Assembly (NCBI RefSeq): GCF_026213295.1
Contig: NC_079418.1
Location: forward strand, 7,011,561 to 7,075,560
Source of the DNA: Gadus chalcogrammus
Lineage: Eukaryota; Chordata; Actinopteri; Gadiformes; Gadidae
DNA: 64,000 nucleotides
Reading direction: 5' to 3'
Part shown: one piece after another, positions 1 through 20,166 of the stretch
How positions within the stretch are numbered: position 1 is the stretch's first letter
Layout of the letters: each line of letters opens with the position of its first letter
Made by a program: the position numbers and the translations under genes
Notes under the pieces: generated by a model
The model's input: the letters and a program-made list of their open reading frames with translations, nothing else
Databases searched by the model: none
Told to the model about the DNA's origin: nothing

Positions 1-700
1 AGAACGGCCGCTAGAGAGACGGCCATCATCACCGCCATGAAGCTGAAGGTTGCCATGTGGGAGACTGATGGAACTCTACTGATCACGGTTTGGTTTATTC
101 GCTGAAGATTCGTCGGACGTGTTTGGACGCGAGCCGGTTGTGAATTCAGCTCTTTCCGAAGTTTTTTCCGGTAGAAGAATTAGCCGAGTTTCTCTAATGG
201 CGTTCGCAGAGGCGTTACGTGATGAAAATTCGTAACTTTCGTAATGTCTCAAAAGTTTGTCAACCGGAAGAGCGATGCAAAATATCCCGAAAACCTTTCG
301 CAGACAAAAAATGTGTCGTTCGTTTTTCTGTTGTTTTTTTCCTTTTCCACGTCAAAAAACTGTTGTCTTTGTTCCTTCTTTTTTTCGTTCTACTTCGTTT
401 ATTCGTTTCAGTTGTGCAGCGTTTCGTGCGGTATAGATGCACCTCTTTGCAGAAGGCTTGTCGAGCAGACTCGATATTTTCCCGCGGTTCCTGCCGCGTG
501 TTTCTGACCCAAACCGAAAATTCGACCCCTTTATAAACCCACAGCCGTCGGCGGCGGCGACGGACAGCTCGCTCGGAGCCAACCGGAGCTTCCGACGCAG
601 GTCCTGGCCCCGCCTCCTAAGGCTCTCAGTCATTGCGGTGACATTTGGGCAGTTTGGGGCATGAGGCCTATTGTGTCTCTGCGGTGTGTGCGTCCAACTA
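1..700. other. Left edge, no gene recognised
   Basis: A plus-strand frame is open from base 1 to a TGA at 103-105 and could be the end of an exon cut by the window edge, but it matches no family I recognise. The rest is AT-rich, then GC-rich from about 480. Short open frames here overlap on both strands and have no splice or domain support. Confidence 0.3.
530..620 (+). promoter_or_regulatory. Possible TATA/GC-rich promoter
   Basis: A TATA-like TTTATAAAC at 530-538 is followed by a GC-rich stretch with GGCGGCGGCGACGG at about 549-562 and a GC-box-like CCCCGCCTCC near 609. This is the layout of a vertebrate core promoter, but the TATA core reads similarly on both strands and no first exon is visible on either side. 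Strand and function are inference. Confidence 0.2.
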
Positions 701-939
701 TTTTGTGAATGCGCTCTGAGTGTGTGCGTTTGGAAAGTACTTTAACGCGTATGGGTGTACGTGCGTGTGTTTGTGTATGGGGGTTTGCACTGTGTGTGTG
801 TTTGTGTGTGTGGGGTTTGCACTGTGTGTGTGTGCTGTCCTGCTGTACAAGCAGTGATAAGGCTCTTCTTAATATGTTTGCACAAGGGCCACAGAGAGAA
901 AGGCCCTCTGACGCAGGAGACAACGCACACACTGTTACT

Positions 940-1842
<903 letters not shown>

Positions 1843-1929
1843 CGCCTGTGATGCACATCAAAGGCTGGTGACGTGTGGAGCGGCCATGATGGAATCACCA
1901 AAAGGACAAGAGGTCCGGTTTGCGGGTGA

Positions 1930-1949
1930 GGGGGGGGGGGGGGGGGGGG
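1930..1949. repeat. Homopolymer G run
   Basis: A run of about 20 G between purine-rich flanks; G-quadruplex-prone and likely length-variable. Confidence 0.9.
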
Positions 1950-2074
1950 AAGAGGAGAGGAATGATGAGAGGAGGGGAATGATGTCATGGGCGCATGTTC
2001 AAGCACAAACACACACACAGAAAACAAGCCAAATTATTTATATTTGTCGGCAATGACTGAGTGACGTATGTGTG

Positions 2075-2262
2075 TGTGTGTCCCTCCCTCCCTCCGCCTA
2101 CTTCCTGTGATTCATCTCTAAACTCTCCACTCCATTCATCGATTGTCTCCCTCCTTCGTCTTCTATTCATCTCCCTCTCTCTCCCTCCCTCTCCCTCCAT
2201 CCTTTCTCCTTCCCTCCCTCCCTTCTCTCTCCTCCTCCATCTCCATCTCCCATCCATCTTAG
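2075..2262. repeat. Pyrimidine-rich low-complexity tract
   Basis: Mostly CCCT, TCCC and CTCC motifs interrupted by short mixed sequence. No coding support on either strand. Confidence 0.8.
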
Positions 2263-2695
2263 AATCTTTTAGACGATTCCGTTTGATCCGATTGACGTCA
2301 ATGTGACGTTTCTCTGGTCCAGTTCTTGTTTCGAAAAGTTTGATTCAATTGAGGGGAGAATCAGGGACAACGGCCATATTTGTTGTCCTAAGATAAAGGA
2401 AAACCATATTTGCAGTCCTAAGATAAAGATCAGACATATTTGTATTTGTTGTAATGCTGTGAACAAGGACAGCCATATGTGTAGTCCTCAGACAGAAACG
2501 CTGTTAATACTAATTATGAGCCACACCATACCAGAGCACGGGTATTAGACTTATCATATGCTGGGTGCACACTAGACGTTTTTTTTTCTAATTTAAACAA
2601 CTGTGTTCCATTGTTATAACCCCCCAAAAATGATTGAGAACAACCAAGCTGGCTTTAATTTTCGAAATTATTTTTTGGAGCAGTGCCGCATTTGT

Positions 2696-2710
2696 CCAGC
2701 AGAGGGCAGT
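2696..2710 (+). promoter_or_regulatory. CTCF-like motif
   Basis: CCAGCAGAGGGCAGT closely matches the vertebrate CTCF core consensus. It lies about 45 bases before a long (CA)n tract. Occupancy is inference. Confidence 0.45.
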
Positions 2711-2750
2711 GTTGGCTAGAGAGGTCTGTTCCTGAACATGATAGGTTTTT

Positions 2751-2886
<136 letters not shown>

Positions 2887-3059
2887 ACCTGTGTCAATAT
2901 GATCAATTCAAATCGAATCCATTATTTGTATGTAAACCTTTATTGAAAACAGCTGTTGAATTCCTTTATCTAGTCTTCCTTGAACCCGTTATAAATTGCA
3001 TTACAACTTCTGCAAAATATTAAAAACACAAAAAAGCTCAAATCAGCAGCCAAGTGGAT

Positions 3060-3500
3060 CCCTCAACTTTTCGGCAGCGACGGATCCGTCATCCAATCAG
3101 ATCACGAATGCAAATGTAAGCACTGTGACACTACTCGGGCTCACGCCTCGTGCCCATTGCACCGTCAGTCAAAGGACTGGGAAGGCGTGGCTGACGGATG
3201 GGGCAGGTTTCCAGGGTCGTCAGAACCCGAGTAGTGTCACAGTGCTTAAATTTGCATACGTGTTCTGATTGGATGACGAATCCGTCGCTGCTGAAAAAGT
3301 TGAACATTTTTCAACTTTTTGACGGCGCCTTCAGCGCACGGATCCACAATGCATTGCGCGTCCGTCCCCATTCAAAGTCAATGGGGATCAGTCAACGGAC
3401 GGAGGTAGTGGGCACGAGGCGTGACAACCCTGGAAAGCTCCCCCATCCGTCAGCCACGCCTTCCGACGTCCTTTGACTGACGGTGCAGTGGGCACTCTCT
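3060..3500. repeat. Nested inverted repeat, MITE-like
   Basis: Two inverted repeats interlock. The segment around 3064-3140 (GACGGATCCGTCATCCAATC; ACTGTGACACTACTCGGG) is inverted at 3222-3300. The stretch between those arms (about 3142-3218, with GCACCGTCAGTCAAAGGAC and AAGGCGTGGCTGACGGATGG) is inverted again at 3410-3494. This could be a composite foldback or Harbinger-type MITE; the family is uncertain. A (CT)n/(CCCT)n tract follows at 3496-3549. Confidence 0.7.
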
Positions 3501-3549
3501 CTCTCTCTCTCTCCCTCCCTCCCTCCCTCCTTCCCTCCCTCCCTCCCTC

Positions 3550-4183
3550 ATTCGGATATTCTGAGCTTGGAGTGGTCATGTATACTGTACCAGTTGCTAT
3601 ATATAAAAGCTGTATGCTATAATGGGAGGTAAAGAGCATCTGAGGTTGTCTGTCATCACATCGTGTTCCTTTGACACAATAAGTTTGCATAATTACTGAA
3701 TAATGATAATAACAGTTTCATGAAAATGTTAGCAGATGAACATTTTCATTTTCATTGGCAATCTCTAAAGATGTTCCTTCATTAAAACAAAAACGCATAA
3801 AAAAAAGGCATTTTTTTTTTTTAGTTTAAAGACGTTTAGAAGTTGAGAATAATATTTTATAAATAAAATGTATTTATTTTCTGGTCATGAAATAAAATAT
3901 TTACCGAAATCCACTCTTAGTGCTTTGGGTCCCTCGGGTTCTGCTTTCCAGATAAATTATAAAACTATTTTTTTATTACTCGATAAAACACTACGGAAAT
4001 TCCAAAGATTGCACATAACTGATTCGCGCAATAAATATTTGTAAAAAGAAAACACAATGTTTTGTGAATGAGCTTCCCATAGAAAAGATCTCAAACATTT
4101 TTTGCACATCTTTTCTCTGAATGGTCAAATCGTTGCGGCTCTAACTTCCGATTTCGGATACTGATCGAAGGCGCGCTCTATGG
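3550..4183. other. AT-rich 3' flank of the Ig gene
   Basis: No gene on either strand. On the minus strand AATAAA hexamers (TTTATT on plus, near 3871 and 3973) lie downstream of the Ig gene stop codon and could serve as its polyadenylation signal. Confidence 0.45.
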
Positions 4184-11301
<7,118 letters not shown>

Positions 11302-12469
11302 TGTTCAGTCGCACTTTTCTGCTTTTTCGGACCAAATACGCACACAATCACGTACCCTACACCATGGACCCCCCCAAAAACATAATTATTATTGCAGAAG
11401 AATTATACTTGTGTAGAAAGTGAACCGGATATGCGCGCCGCGCCGTTCCAGAAATCGAGTCTTGCGTAAAAGTTCCATGCGTAAAAGTATAAGCGATTCA
11501 AATAAAACCAACCAAAAGCCGGAACCTACTAAAATCGCGGGATTGCCACGACGGGAGAAAAAAAACGAAACAGCAAGGAGGGGGAGCGCTAGGTGGTGAC
11601 GCGTGAACGCGCAAAACGTGCAAACACCTTCTGTGCCATGCACCTCCGGTCCAATATTGGATCGCGTTACCAAACCCATACGTTCAACATGCACGGTGTA
11701 GGGAAGGAACCCCCCACACCCCCCTTCCTAATGTGCTGCGTCAGCGCGCGGAGCGCACGGGACACCGAGGAGGGGCGCGGCCGCGGGACGTCTCGCGTGT
11801 CCATACCGAGGTGTCCTACGCGAAAGTGAGATTGACACCTTATTTATATCCACAGTGCGCCATAAAACCCTGGATTTGGTGGAGGATGTTTAATAAAATG
11901 GACCTATTGGGGTTTTGGTTTTACGCGCGTACGTTTTGCCTTCAATACAGTTCTTGCGTGCGGTCTGATTTGTATTATTATTCTATTTTATTGTTACAGG
12001 GATTCAGCTTGAAATCAATTATATTTTTTTGCTCACGTGAGCCATAATTCACTCCTATTTTCTACTCTGGACCATAGGGGAGTCCAAACCCAACAGCAGA
12101 CAGTTGGGTTCTTGGAGTGAGATTCAGGAAGTGAGATAGTTCTGTTTTAATGACCGAGTTTTGACATTTATATGCACCCGCATTTCAAGCATGAAGGGAG
12201 TGGCAGGGAGTTTTCGGATAAAAGAGAGCGAGGTTGGAGTGAAGGAAGAGAGCGAGAGCGAAAGCGAGAGAGTGAGAGAGTGATTGGATCTGAGAGAGAG
12301 ATAGCTTGGATCTGAGAGAGAGCGAGCAAGCTAGTCTTTCCGAAACACTAGAAGGTACTTGGGGGGGGGGGGGGGGGGGGGGGACTTCTCTAACCCTCTC
12401 TTAGTCCGAGTAGTACAGCCCACCTCTGCCTATTGAAGGTAAGAGCCGTTCTCTGTAAAGGGTTAGCTG
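11302..12469. other. Upstream region of the Ig gene
   Basis: No gene seen. It should hold the minus-strand promoter of the Ig gene, but no clear TATA is placed. Notable items: CpG-rich stretch 11560-11830, GAGA-rich stretch 12225-12330 and a G homopolymer at 12361-12383. Confidence 0.5.
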
Positions 12470-13371
12470 CAGGGGTGGACTGGGACAAAAATTCAGCCCT
12501 GGCATTTTCTGTCCAGACCAGCCCACTACATTATCAGCACTAGGGGTGGGACGAGACGAACGGGAAGAACCCTGTATGTACTTTATTAAAACAATTTAAT
12601 CAAGTACATACATCCGAATAATAGTACAGCACTGCTAATAGCAGTTGTTGCCTTTTTTTGTTTTTGTTTGTCTCTTGTGCTGCTGACAAGAAAGGCGTGA
12701 AACCTGAACAGGAAGTTAACAGACATCCTGTGGTCGCTGCATCTCCATCCCCCATATCTACGTAGCTACAAAACGCTTGTTAAATATCACACTTGATCCA
12801 ACGCTAATTTCTCTCTTGCAGTTTTTAGTCTGTGAATGTGAAAATCTTTTTGTGTAAGCCCAGCATTAGTTAAAACCCGACCAAAATATCCTGACAAATA
12901 ATCTAAATAGAAACATATTACAGACAGTAGCAGCATTAGAGCTGAAACGCATTTGTTTCAACTGTGACTCAGTAATTGTGAAACCATAAATAGAGAATTT
13001 AATTTTTTTTATCTGTAGCTGCGAGAAAAAGTCTAAGACATGAATTACTTACTCGTGGGAGTCACGGACTCCCACGACTCCGGCCCATGCCATGAGGTCC
13101 AGCCCACCCTGGTTTCTGTTTTGATTGACAGCACTGCCAGGGCTCTCTGAGCCTGTCAGCCCATGATTGATTGACAATGACAAACATAGACCAATAATCT
13201 GTGTCGATGCTGGCCACACACTGCTAGCCCTCTGTTGCCCATTGGCCGGCCCAATTGGAGGGAATTTAGAGAGAGAGAAAAAAACAAAACATAGCGGACC
13301 GGACCGGCCCACATTGGGTCAACGGCCCACCGGGACGATGCCCGGTATGCCAGATGGCCAGTCCACCCCTG
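12470..13371. mobile_element. Non-autonomous hAT element (902 bp)
   Basis: Termini are CAGGGGTGGACTGG inverted (14 bp identical), flanked by an exact 8-bp TSD GTTAGCTG (12462-12469 and 13372-13379). No transposase is visible. Short open frames inside are not supported as genes. Confidence 0.93.
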
Positions 13372-13379
13372 GTTAGCTG

Positions 13380-13782
13380 CACTCTGATTGGTCAACGAGC
13401 AACAGGTGTGCAGCCTCCCCCAGCCCCAGAGTTAAATCAGACTCACCCGGGGATTCCACCGGACGCGTTACGGCAACGTTACGGCTGCGGCACGTCTTGG
13501 CCGCGACTTTGCCCTGCTTGCATTTCCACCGGGCGCGTTACGGCAGCGCAACGCTGCCTTGCGAGCTAGCCGTATTCACGCGAGATCACGAGATCCCGCG
13601 ATAATCCTCAACCTAATGTACTCACCTTCCACTCCCAAAACGACTGCAATTAAATGCCAGGCTTTGTCCTTTCTGACATTGTTCTTATAAAAAGGATGAT
13701 TTGAGACCCTTTGATTGATTGACTGCTGACCTGGTGCCACCGGTCATGACGTAATAATGTTTTATTTATTGTGTTTTATTTC
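13380..13782. other. Intergenic, repeat-derived
   Basis: No gene. A segment at about 13400-13430 (CAACAGGTGTGCAGCCTCCC) recurs near 61661, so part is a dispersed repeat. 13440-13610 holds repeated CGTTACGGCA-type motifs of unknown origin. Confidence 0.4.
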
Positions 13783-13935
13783 AGAGACTCCGTGCACAGC
13801 CCCGCCTTCCCCAGTGAACCAAGAAACCCCGCGTCGTGACGAACGGGGGATTTGACCCCCTCGGTTTTACACAGGAAACTTGAGACAAGAAGGTGAAATC
13901 GTCGGGCGTGCCAAGCTGCGACCGAACCGGCTCGG
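13783..13935. repeat. Dispersed repeat A, copy 1
   Basis: About 150 bases shared with 16192-16332 (AGCCCCGCCTTCCCCAGT, then GGGGGATTTGAC, then ACAGGAAACTTGAGA). Family not recognised. Confidence 0.75.
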
Positions 13936-13956
13936 CAGTGTAGAAAGACCTATAGC

Positions 13957-14467
13957 CAGGGTTCGAGTTAGGTGGGAGGCAGTGGGAGCTGAGCTCCCAT
14001 AAAGAGAGGTCTGGCTCCCATGAAAGCAGTAAACTCAAATATCTTTGGGGGTCTCGGAAAATACAGCCGCATAATATTGTAATTACAAATAAAGCTATTT
14101 TCCTAAGCCCAGACAGGGCGACCGGACACCGACGCGAAACGGAGGTGCTTCGACCTGAAGGGGCTTATTTTCGATTACGAGCGGCTACTTGCCAAACGAT
14201 AAAATAGCCTAACTTCACAAGGTGTCTTTTTACAATTTATTTGTAACCATGCGTAGTGTTGATTAGCAGAGAAATGGTTAGCCAAAGACGTTGACATCGC
14301 TTAGCAACCAAAGAAGCTGGCGTTGTTGTGAAGGGCCCATGCAAGTGAACGGAGCGTTCCACCACGGCATTGAGAAGAGCCGTGTCATAATAGCCAATAC
14401 CTCCTATATCCCCCCCCCCCCCTCCCCTGTCAAAATTCAGCGCAATAGAATCATAACTCGAACCCTG
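13957..14467. mobile_element. Non-autonomous hAT element (511 bp)
   Basis: Inverted termini CAGGGTTCGAGTTA (14 bp) and exact TSD CCTATAGC (13949-13956 and 14468-14475). The interior at 14215-14330 is the reverse complement of a segment also found in the hAT at 6439-7027. Confidence 0.93.
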
Positions 14468-15140
14468 CCTATAGCCTACTTCATCCTTCCCAACAATATG
14501 GGCAGGATCTAGACCAAGCTCTCCTAATCGGGTCAGCAATAGCCGTGTTTGAATGATAATGAATGAATGGAACGTTGCATTTTTTATGTCAACAAATATT
14601 CTATACTAGAGATCTAGAGAAAAAAAAAACAAAAAAAAAAAAAACACAATTATATATTTTTTCCCTCCTGGTGCATATTTTTGCGCCCCTTCTATATCTC
14701 CAACCAATATTTTGACATTAAAAAAAAAAAATCTAACATTAGGGTAAAATGAGCCAAAAATCGAAAACGGAAGGGGAACCTACCTCCTTGGTTTCGTCAG
14801 AACATGCTAGTACTATAAGGCGTTTGGTTAGAGTGTTTTCAAGAATCGAGAATCAAGAACGAAATCAAGAAAATTAAGAGGCAAAAGCCATCCGGGGCGC
14901 AATTTTTTCCTCCGTGGATTTTATTCTTGAATTAATGTTTGTTCATCGTTGCGATCGTTGTTGTGTTTATGTGAAAGAAATGCAGTTACAGGGCAAAACA
15001 GTTTTTCAAGGTTGCAATTCAGTTTTCGTGGGGAATTAACAAACTTTTTTTTTTTATTTATTTTATTTTTTTTTGCGGAGGGGGGGGGGGGGCGCCAGGA
15101 GTGAAGCTCTCCTAGAGCGCCAAATGTGCTGGGGCCGCCC
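14468..15140. other. AT-rich intergenic
   Basis: No gene. A/T homopolymers, plus a G run at 15080-15091 followed by GGGGCCGCCCCTG near 15131, which resembles a hAT end without a visible partner. Confidence 0.4.
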
Positions 15141-15145
15141 CTGCC

Positions 15146-15360
15146 TGTTTCAGCCCCGTGTCAGTGGACAGTTACATCAATCCTACGATCATCGTGAGTG
15201 CAGTGAAAGCGCGTTCACGTAAAGTTTCGGGAAAACTTTACGTTTCGGGAAACGCTCCAAAGAAATTATCGATGGTTCGAAAGATCCATCGGGAGAATGA
15301 TCTTACGAGCGAAGATCGTTATCCATCGGGAAACCCGAACGCATCCCGAACGCATCTTTA
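15146..15360. repeat. Dispersed repeat B, copy 1 (Harbinger-like)
   Basis: Contains GTGTCAGTGGACAGTTA, GGGAAACGCTCCAAAGAAAT and GGTTCGAAAGATCCATC, shared with 16480-16655 (same strand) and 16893-17070 (opposite strand). The CCCGTTTC termini suggest a Harbinger-type MITE; this is tentative. The following stretch to 15660 has related degenerate words and no gene. Confidence 0.7.
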
Positions 15361-15659
15361 GCCTAAGTAGATCCTGAAGTGCGTCGTACGAGCATCGTTC
15401 AGTTTTCACACCGTTTCCCGAAAGCATCGTTGGTAACGAACGTCGTGAAAACGCTAACGAGGACTCAACTCGTAGGATGCTGAGAGCATCGTTAGCCTAC
15501 TATAGCCTCAGTGGCGTCACCAGCGGACATTCCGTGTATTGGATGCGTTCTATTAAAACACATCCAATAACGGAATTCCCAGCTGGCGCAATTTCGCAAC
15601 CAAAAACAGTGGTTACCGCCGATATAATACTCATAGACTGTTAGATTTAAACAGCAAAG

Positions 15660-16191
15660 ATAGAGACATGTTAGAAGTCAACAACAACATAATTTATTGC
15701 AGCAATTTAAAATTCCAAAAATACATACGCATCCGAAATGTAGGCCTACCGATCAATCGCCACGTAACAAGGCATATAATACAATCAAATGATTCCATTG
15801 CTCTTGTGTGGGAGGTCGCTTTCGAGCTGAACTTGCTTTCTCCCTCTGATTTTAATTCAACCATCGTGGTTAAACGGTCCTCATATTGATCAATGACAGA
15901 AGACATAGGCTACTAGACATGCATCATGCTGAGACCAGCGGGTGTCGGAGAATTTCTGCAGGCGTTTTTTGTTGCGATTGTTTGCATTAAGCACTGTAGG
16001 CGCTTCGGTAATGCTGTGATGAAGTTCACTATTTATTGGACCCTGTCTAGACAGTAACGAACATCTCTGACCATAGTTAATCGTGTTTGTAGTCTACACT
16101 CAGAAGTGAACTCATTATTGAATGCGGGTGTCTTCATTCATAAAAAAATTTAAACATTCAGGGGTATGCAATAATACAAATTATTCTAAAG
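15660..16191. other. No recognisable feature
   Basis: Open frames on both strands at 15668-15906 overlap each other and show no family signal. Nothing else seen. Confidence 0.4.
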
Positions 16192-16332
16192 AGGTCAGAG
16201 ACTCCGTGTGCAGCCCCGCCTTCCCCAGTTAACCAAGAAAGCCCGCGCTGTGACGAATGGGGGATTTGACACAGGAAACTTGAGATAAGAAGGTGAAATC
16301 GCTGGGCGTTCCAAGCTTCGACCAAACCGGTC
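16192..16332. repeat. Dispersed repeat A, copy 2
   Basis: Second copy of the repeat at 13783-13935, same orientation. Confidence 0.75.
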
Positions 16333-16479
16333 AATTGTGTTTTAATATATTTAGCATTCATATCATTGCAAACTATTCTTTTCGTGGGCTACTCTGCTGT
16401 TGGCCTTGATGGGGAGATATTTTAACCCTTTTTAACCCTATTTCCTGCATCATTCCGGCGTCTCCCCCTCCTACATAGC

Positions 16480-16655
16480 CCGTTTCAGCACCGTGTCAGT
16501 GGACAGTTAATCCTACGAACGTCGAGAGTGCAGTGAACGTGCGATCATGTCAAAAGGAGTTTCGGGAAACGCTCCAAAGAAATTCACGATGGTTCGAAAG
16601 ATCCATCTTCAGAATGATCGTACGAGCGAAGATCCATCGTTATCGGGAAACGAGG
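16480..16655. repeat. Dispersed repeat B, copy 2
   Basis: Same strand as copy 1 at 15146. The flanking DNA to 16890 is AT-rich with no gene. Confidence 0.7.
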
Positions 16656-16892
16656 CCCAGGTGAGGAGCCACAATATGGTACTAAAGTGTGACTATGGTC
16701 ACGTATTTATGACTCTCCCAAATTAAAAAAATCTACCTTTATGAATTTTAACCATCAGTCTGTAATATATATTAACAGGTACACAACATTGCATGTAGTC
16801 ATTAAGATTTTAATGTGGAAACTTTTTTATTTTTTATGGTTTTAATCAATTAATCACAAAATGTCCTTACCGCAACATTGAAATAACCAGGG

Positions 16893-17072
16893 CCCCGTTT
16901 CCCGATAACGATGGATCTTCGCTCGTACGATCATTCTCCCGATGGATCTTTCGAACCATCGTTAATTTCTTTGGAGCATTTCCCGAAACTCCTCTTAACG
17001 TGAACGCATTCGCTGCACTCACGACGATCGTAGGATTGTACCTGTCCATTGATATGGTGCTGAAACGGGATA
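16893..17072. repeat. Dispersed repeat B, copy 3 (inverted)
   Basis: Reverse-complement copy, starting GGGCCCCGTTTCCCGATAAC. Copies 2 and 3 face each other across about 240 bases and may be the two ends of one element. Confidence 0.7.
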
Positions 17073-17084
17073 TAACGAGAAAAA

Positions 17085-17730
17085 TCAAGAGAAAAAACAT
17101 TTGATCAAGGTGGTGTTTACACTCATGTCTTTGAGCCTCTCAAAGAGTATGTGAATTTGCACTGTATTAAAAGCTGAGCTGAAATCAACAAATACAATTC
17201 TAGCATAAGCTTTTGTGTTCTCAAGGTGCCTGGAAATAAAGTGCAAGGTGCAAAGGATTGCATCATCTGTCATTACTTCTAAAGGCCTGCTTTTTCCTAT
17301 TTATACAGTCTTATAACATTTATATAGAATCTTGTTATTTCTTGTGTCACATTTTACAAATTGTTCAAAAAAAACAAATTGTTGACAAAGAAAACAGGAG
17401 CTCCGGGTGTGCGCTGCAGCTGTTCGTGTGCGCACTCTGCTATGCACGCAGCCGCTGGGTGGAACATAAACAGCGGCTATGATGATGTTTCCAAACTCCC
17501 TAGGCAGGTAGTGAGGTCTCATGGATAAACACAGCAGTTCTGCATGATGGTTTCTTTCACCGCAAACTGCTTACACCACTTGTCACTCACGTACGCGCTG
17601 ACTCCACCCCCTTTTCTCTTCCCGGATGCATCAGAGCGGTCTGCTCGCACAAGACGCCTTGTTCACAGTACATGCATCCGTCGGCGGATGGCCGAGGGCG
17701 TGTCTGACGTACAGGAGACTAGTCTCTGTA
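17085..17730 (-). mobile_element. CR1/L2-type LINE fragments
   Basis: Minus-strand translation gives reverse transcriptase pieces (RIVFVDFSSAFNT, about 17190) and endonuclease-side pieces (HYLPREFGNIIIAAVYVPP, about 17500; GKRKGGGVSAYV, about 17600) in the order of a CR1/Rex1-like ORF2 but with deletions and stops. 17640-17730 is similar to 51505-51600, also beside CR1 sequence. Confidence 0.7.
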
Positions 17731-18660
17731 GACGCATACTGCAGCCAATCAAATCGCTTCCTGCTACAAAGCCGATGTGTGGATATAAATACAAAAGAGG
17801 ACACAAACAACAGGAGACTAAAAACAAGTCTATCATTACACATTTCTTTAAAAAAATATAACCGGCAGATTTTTCCTGCTTCCCAGCTAAAGCGTTTACG
17901 TCGCCGCTACGAAGCGGTTACGTAATTTTATGACCAAACATACGTTGCCGCCATGTAAGTTTTAACGTTGCCGATATTGCGGATGATAGACGCGATCACG
18001 TTGCCGCAACATATCTTGGCGACGTTGCTCGTCCGTAACTGCCACTTCCTCTCGACGTCGTGGCAACCAAAATACATACTGGCGAGTGGCGACATTTATG
18101 CAACCTTCTTCAAAAAGGTTGCCATAACGTTACAAGGACGTTAGGGCGGATCTGCATGGTCTAGTCCTCATCTGCCCTTTATAGAAAAAATCTAGTCTGA
18201 AATCTACAAGCCACATTCATATTTTACCTACATTTTGGCTGGTGGCTGTTGCTAATGTTGGCCTTTTTAAAAGACAAGACAGTTGTACACTTACAAATAT
18301 AAATTTATGATATTTTTATTTAAAATCATTTTGAATTTAATTTTGGGGATCTTCTTCCACCTGCCGTTCCACCCGACTCTGTGAAGAACAAATAAAAGAG
18401 AACATGTGTGTGCATTTATTTTCATTTTACATTCAGTCAAATGTCATTGTACATTTAGTCAAAACTGTTATGCCGAGGTTACGCTAGACTCGAGCGTGAG
18501 CACGTTCTAGATAGCAGCCCAAGTGGCTATGAAAGCTATGCATGACTATTTTGCGGGTTGTTTTACTTTAGCTCATCTACCAAACATACATTTCCTGTGG
18601 CTGTGTCCCTGCGCGCATGGGAGTATTTTAAAAGTTATTAAGTCAATTAGGTCGAATTCA
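17731..18660. other. Intergenic, no gene
   Basis: No gene recognised. 17890-18160 has repeated ACGTTGCCG-type words resembling 13440-13610; the remainder is AT-rich. Confidence 0.4.
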
Positions 18661-19580
18661 GGGGCCGTATTCACAAAGGATCTTAGGGCTAAAAGTAGGT
18701 CCTAACTGGCGAATTTAGGAGTAACTCCTAAAAATAATGGGCGTGTCACTCTTAAATTTAGGACTCCTAACTTTTTTCACTAAGAGCAATTCACAAAGTA
18801 TTTTAGGACTAAAGGTAGCACCTAAGTCTAGGAGAGCTTAAAAGTCCTCAGGAGGACTCCTAACTCAGTAAGACCTATTCACAAAGAATCTTAAAATGCC
18901 TGCGAGACGAAATGTTAGGGTATTCAACTTATTGTGGAGTTAATGCGCGATGCAATAACATCCCAGACTAACAGGAATAATCCGATTAGTCCCGAAATAA
19001 AATGTTTGGCCACACTATGTTATTTAGCAACAGGGGAAATGCAACTTTGCAATGCCGACGATTTAAAAATATCGCAACCATCAGTCAGCCGTGCCATAAA
19101 CTTTCCTTTGGACATTCAACAATTACAAAGGATCAAAGCCTTCATGGCACTTATGGCAGGTAGGTATGCCCGGTGTGGTCGGTGCTATTGACGGGACGCA
19201 CATAAAAATAATTGCGCCATCAAAAGACGAGGACGTGTTCGTCAATAGGAAGAAATTTGAAGTTTTTGATGCAAATTTTAACATAGCCTACTGGATGTTT
19301 ATGCAAAGTGGCCTGGGGCCGTATTCACAAAGCATTTTATCTTACTGTTTTACGCATAGAGCCAATACGATGTGTTTTACGCATAGGACTAAGCGTAATC
19401 TGCGTAATCACTTACATGTTATACTTTAATGTTGTGGAGAGAGGAATTGGGCAGATGAAACGTCGGTTTCATGTCCTCCACGGCGACATACGCCTCACCC
19501 CAGAGAGGGCAAGCACAGTAATCACTGTATGTGCCATTCTACACAACCTCTGCAAGCGGAGGAACATTCCACAGCCAGAC

Positions 19581-19614
<34 letters not shown>

Positions 19615-20166
19615 GTGGCGATCAACATGACAAGGAATTTGGCTGTGTGGTACCGAGTGGACAGGCATTTAGGGATCACTTTGAAAACACATTTTAGGTT
19701 GGCACAAATTAGTCAACACTTAGGTAGTTCAAAACATTTATTTTCTTTTAAATTTTACGTACTTTAATTGTTTGCTTTCTCTCTCTCTTGAAAGTGCAGG
19801 CTACAACGTCATTATCGTGGTCTGCACAAAATTGTCATCATGCGTGTATTCTGCTAACTGCACTTTAACTACTTAATAGGAATTCATTTCTAGCCTAGGC
19901 TATTTCCTTGTTTTTCGGTGATTCAGTGGGCTCGTCTGAACAACCAATCACCGAACTGACCGCTTCTAAACTCGTGCACGAGAATTGATGTAATCCATAG
20001 CAACGGCGCGTCACTCTTAGTTCAGTCTTTATGATTTATCCTTAGTAAGAGTAGGTCTCAGCGGCTTTGTGAATAACTTTTCAGAAAAAACTCCTACGTA
20101 AAATGTTTTAGCGTGAGTTAGGAGCACTCCTAGCGGTAAGATAAAATGCTTTGTGAATACGGCCCC
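18661..20166 (+). mobile_element. PIF/Harbinger transposon, internally rearranged
   Basis: Ends are perfect inverted repeats of at least 18 bp (GGGGCCGTATTCACAAAG). A third copy of the same terminus, matching the right end for about 31 bases, lies inside the transposase at 19315-19345. The element also carries subterminal inverted copies of TCCTAACT/AGGAGT words. No clean 3-bp TSD is visible. Confidence 0.85.
18934..19697 (+). pseudogene. HARBI1-like Harbinger transposase, broken
   Basis: Three fragments of a DDE transposase. 18934-19160 carries the helix-turn-helix side (LKISQPSVSRAI). 19166-19310, in another frame, carries the first catalytic Asp in [11 protein letters not shown]. 19428-19697 carries the C-terminal part (RGIGQMKRRFHVL, then CAILHNLCKRRNIP) and an Asp-rich stretch encoded by a (GAT)n run. 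The middle, where the second catalytic Asp belongs, is replaced by terminal-repeat sequence. Inactive. Confidence 0.88.
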
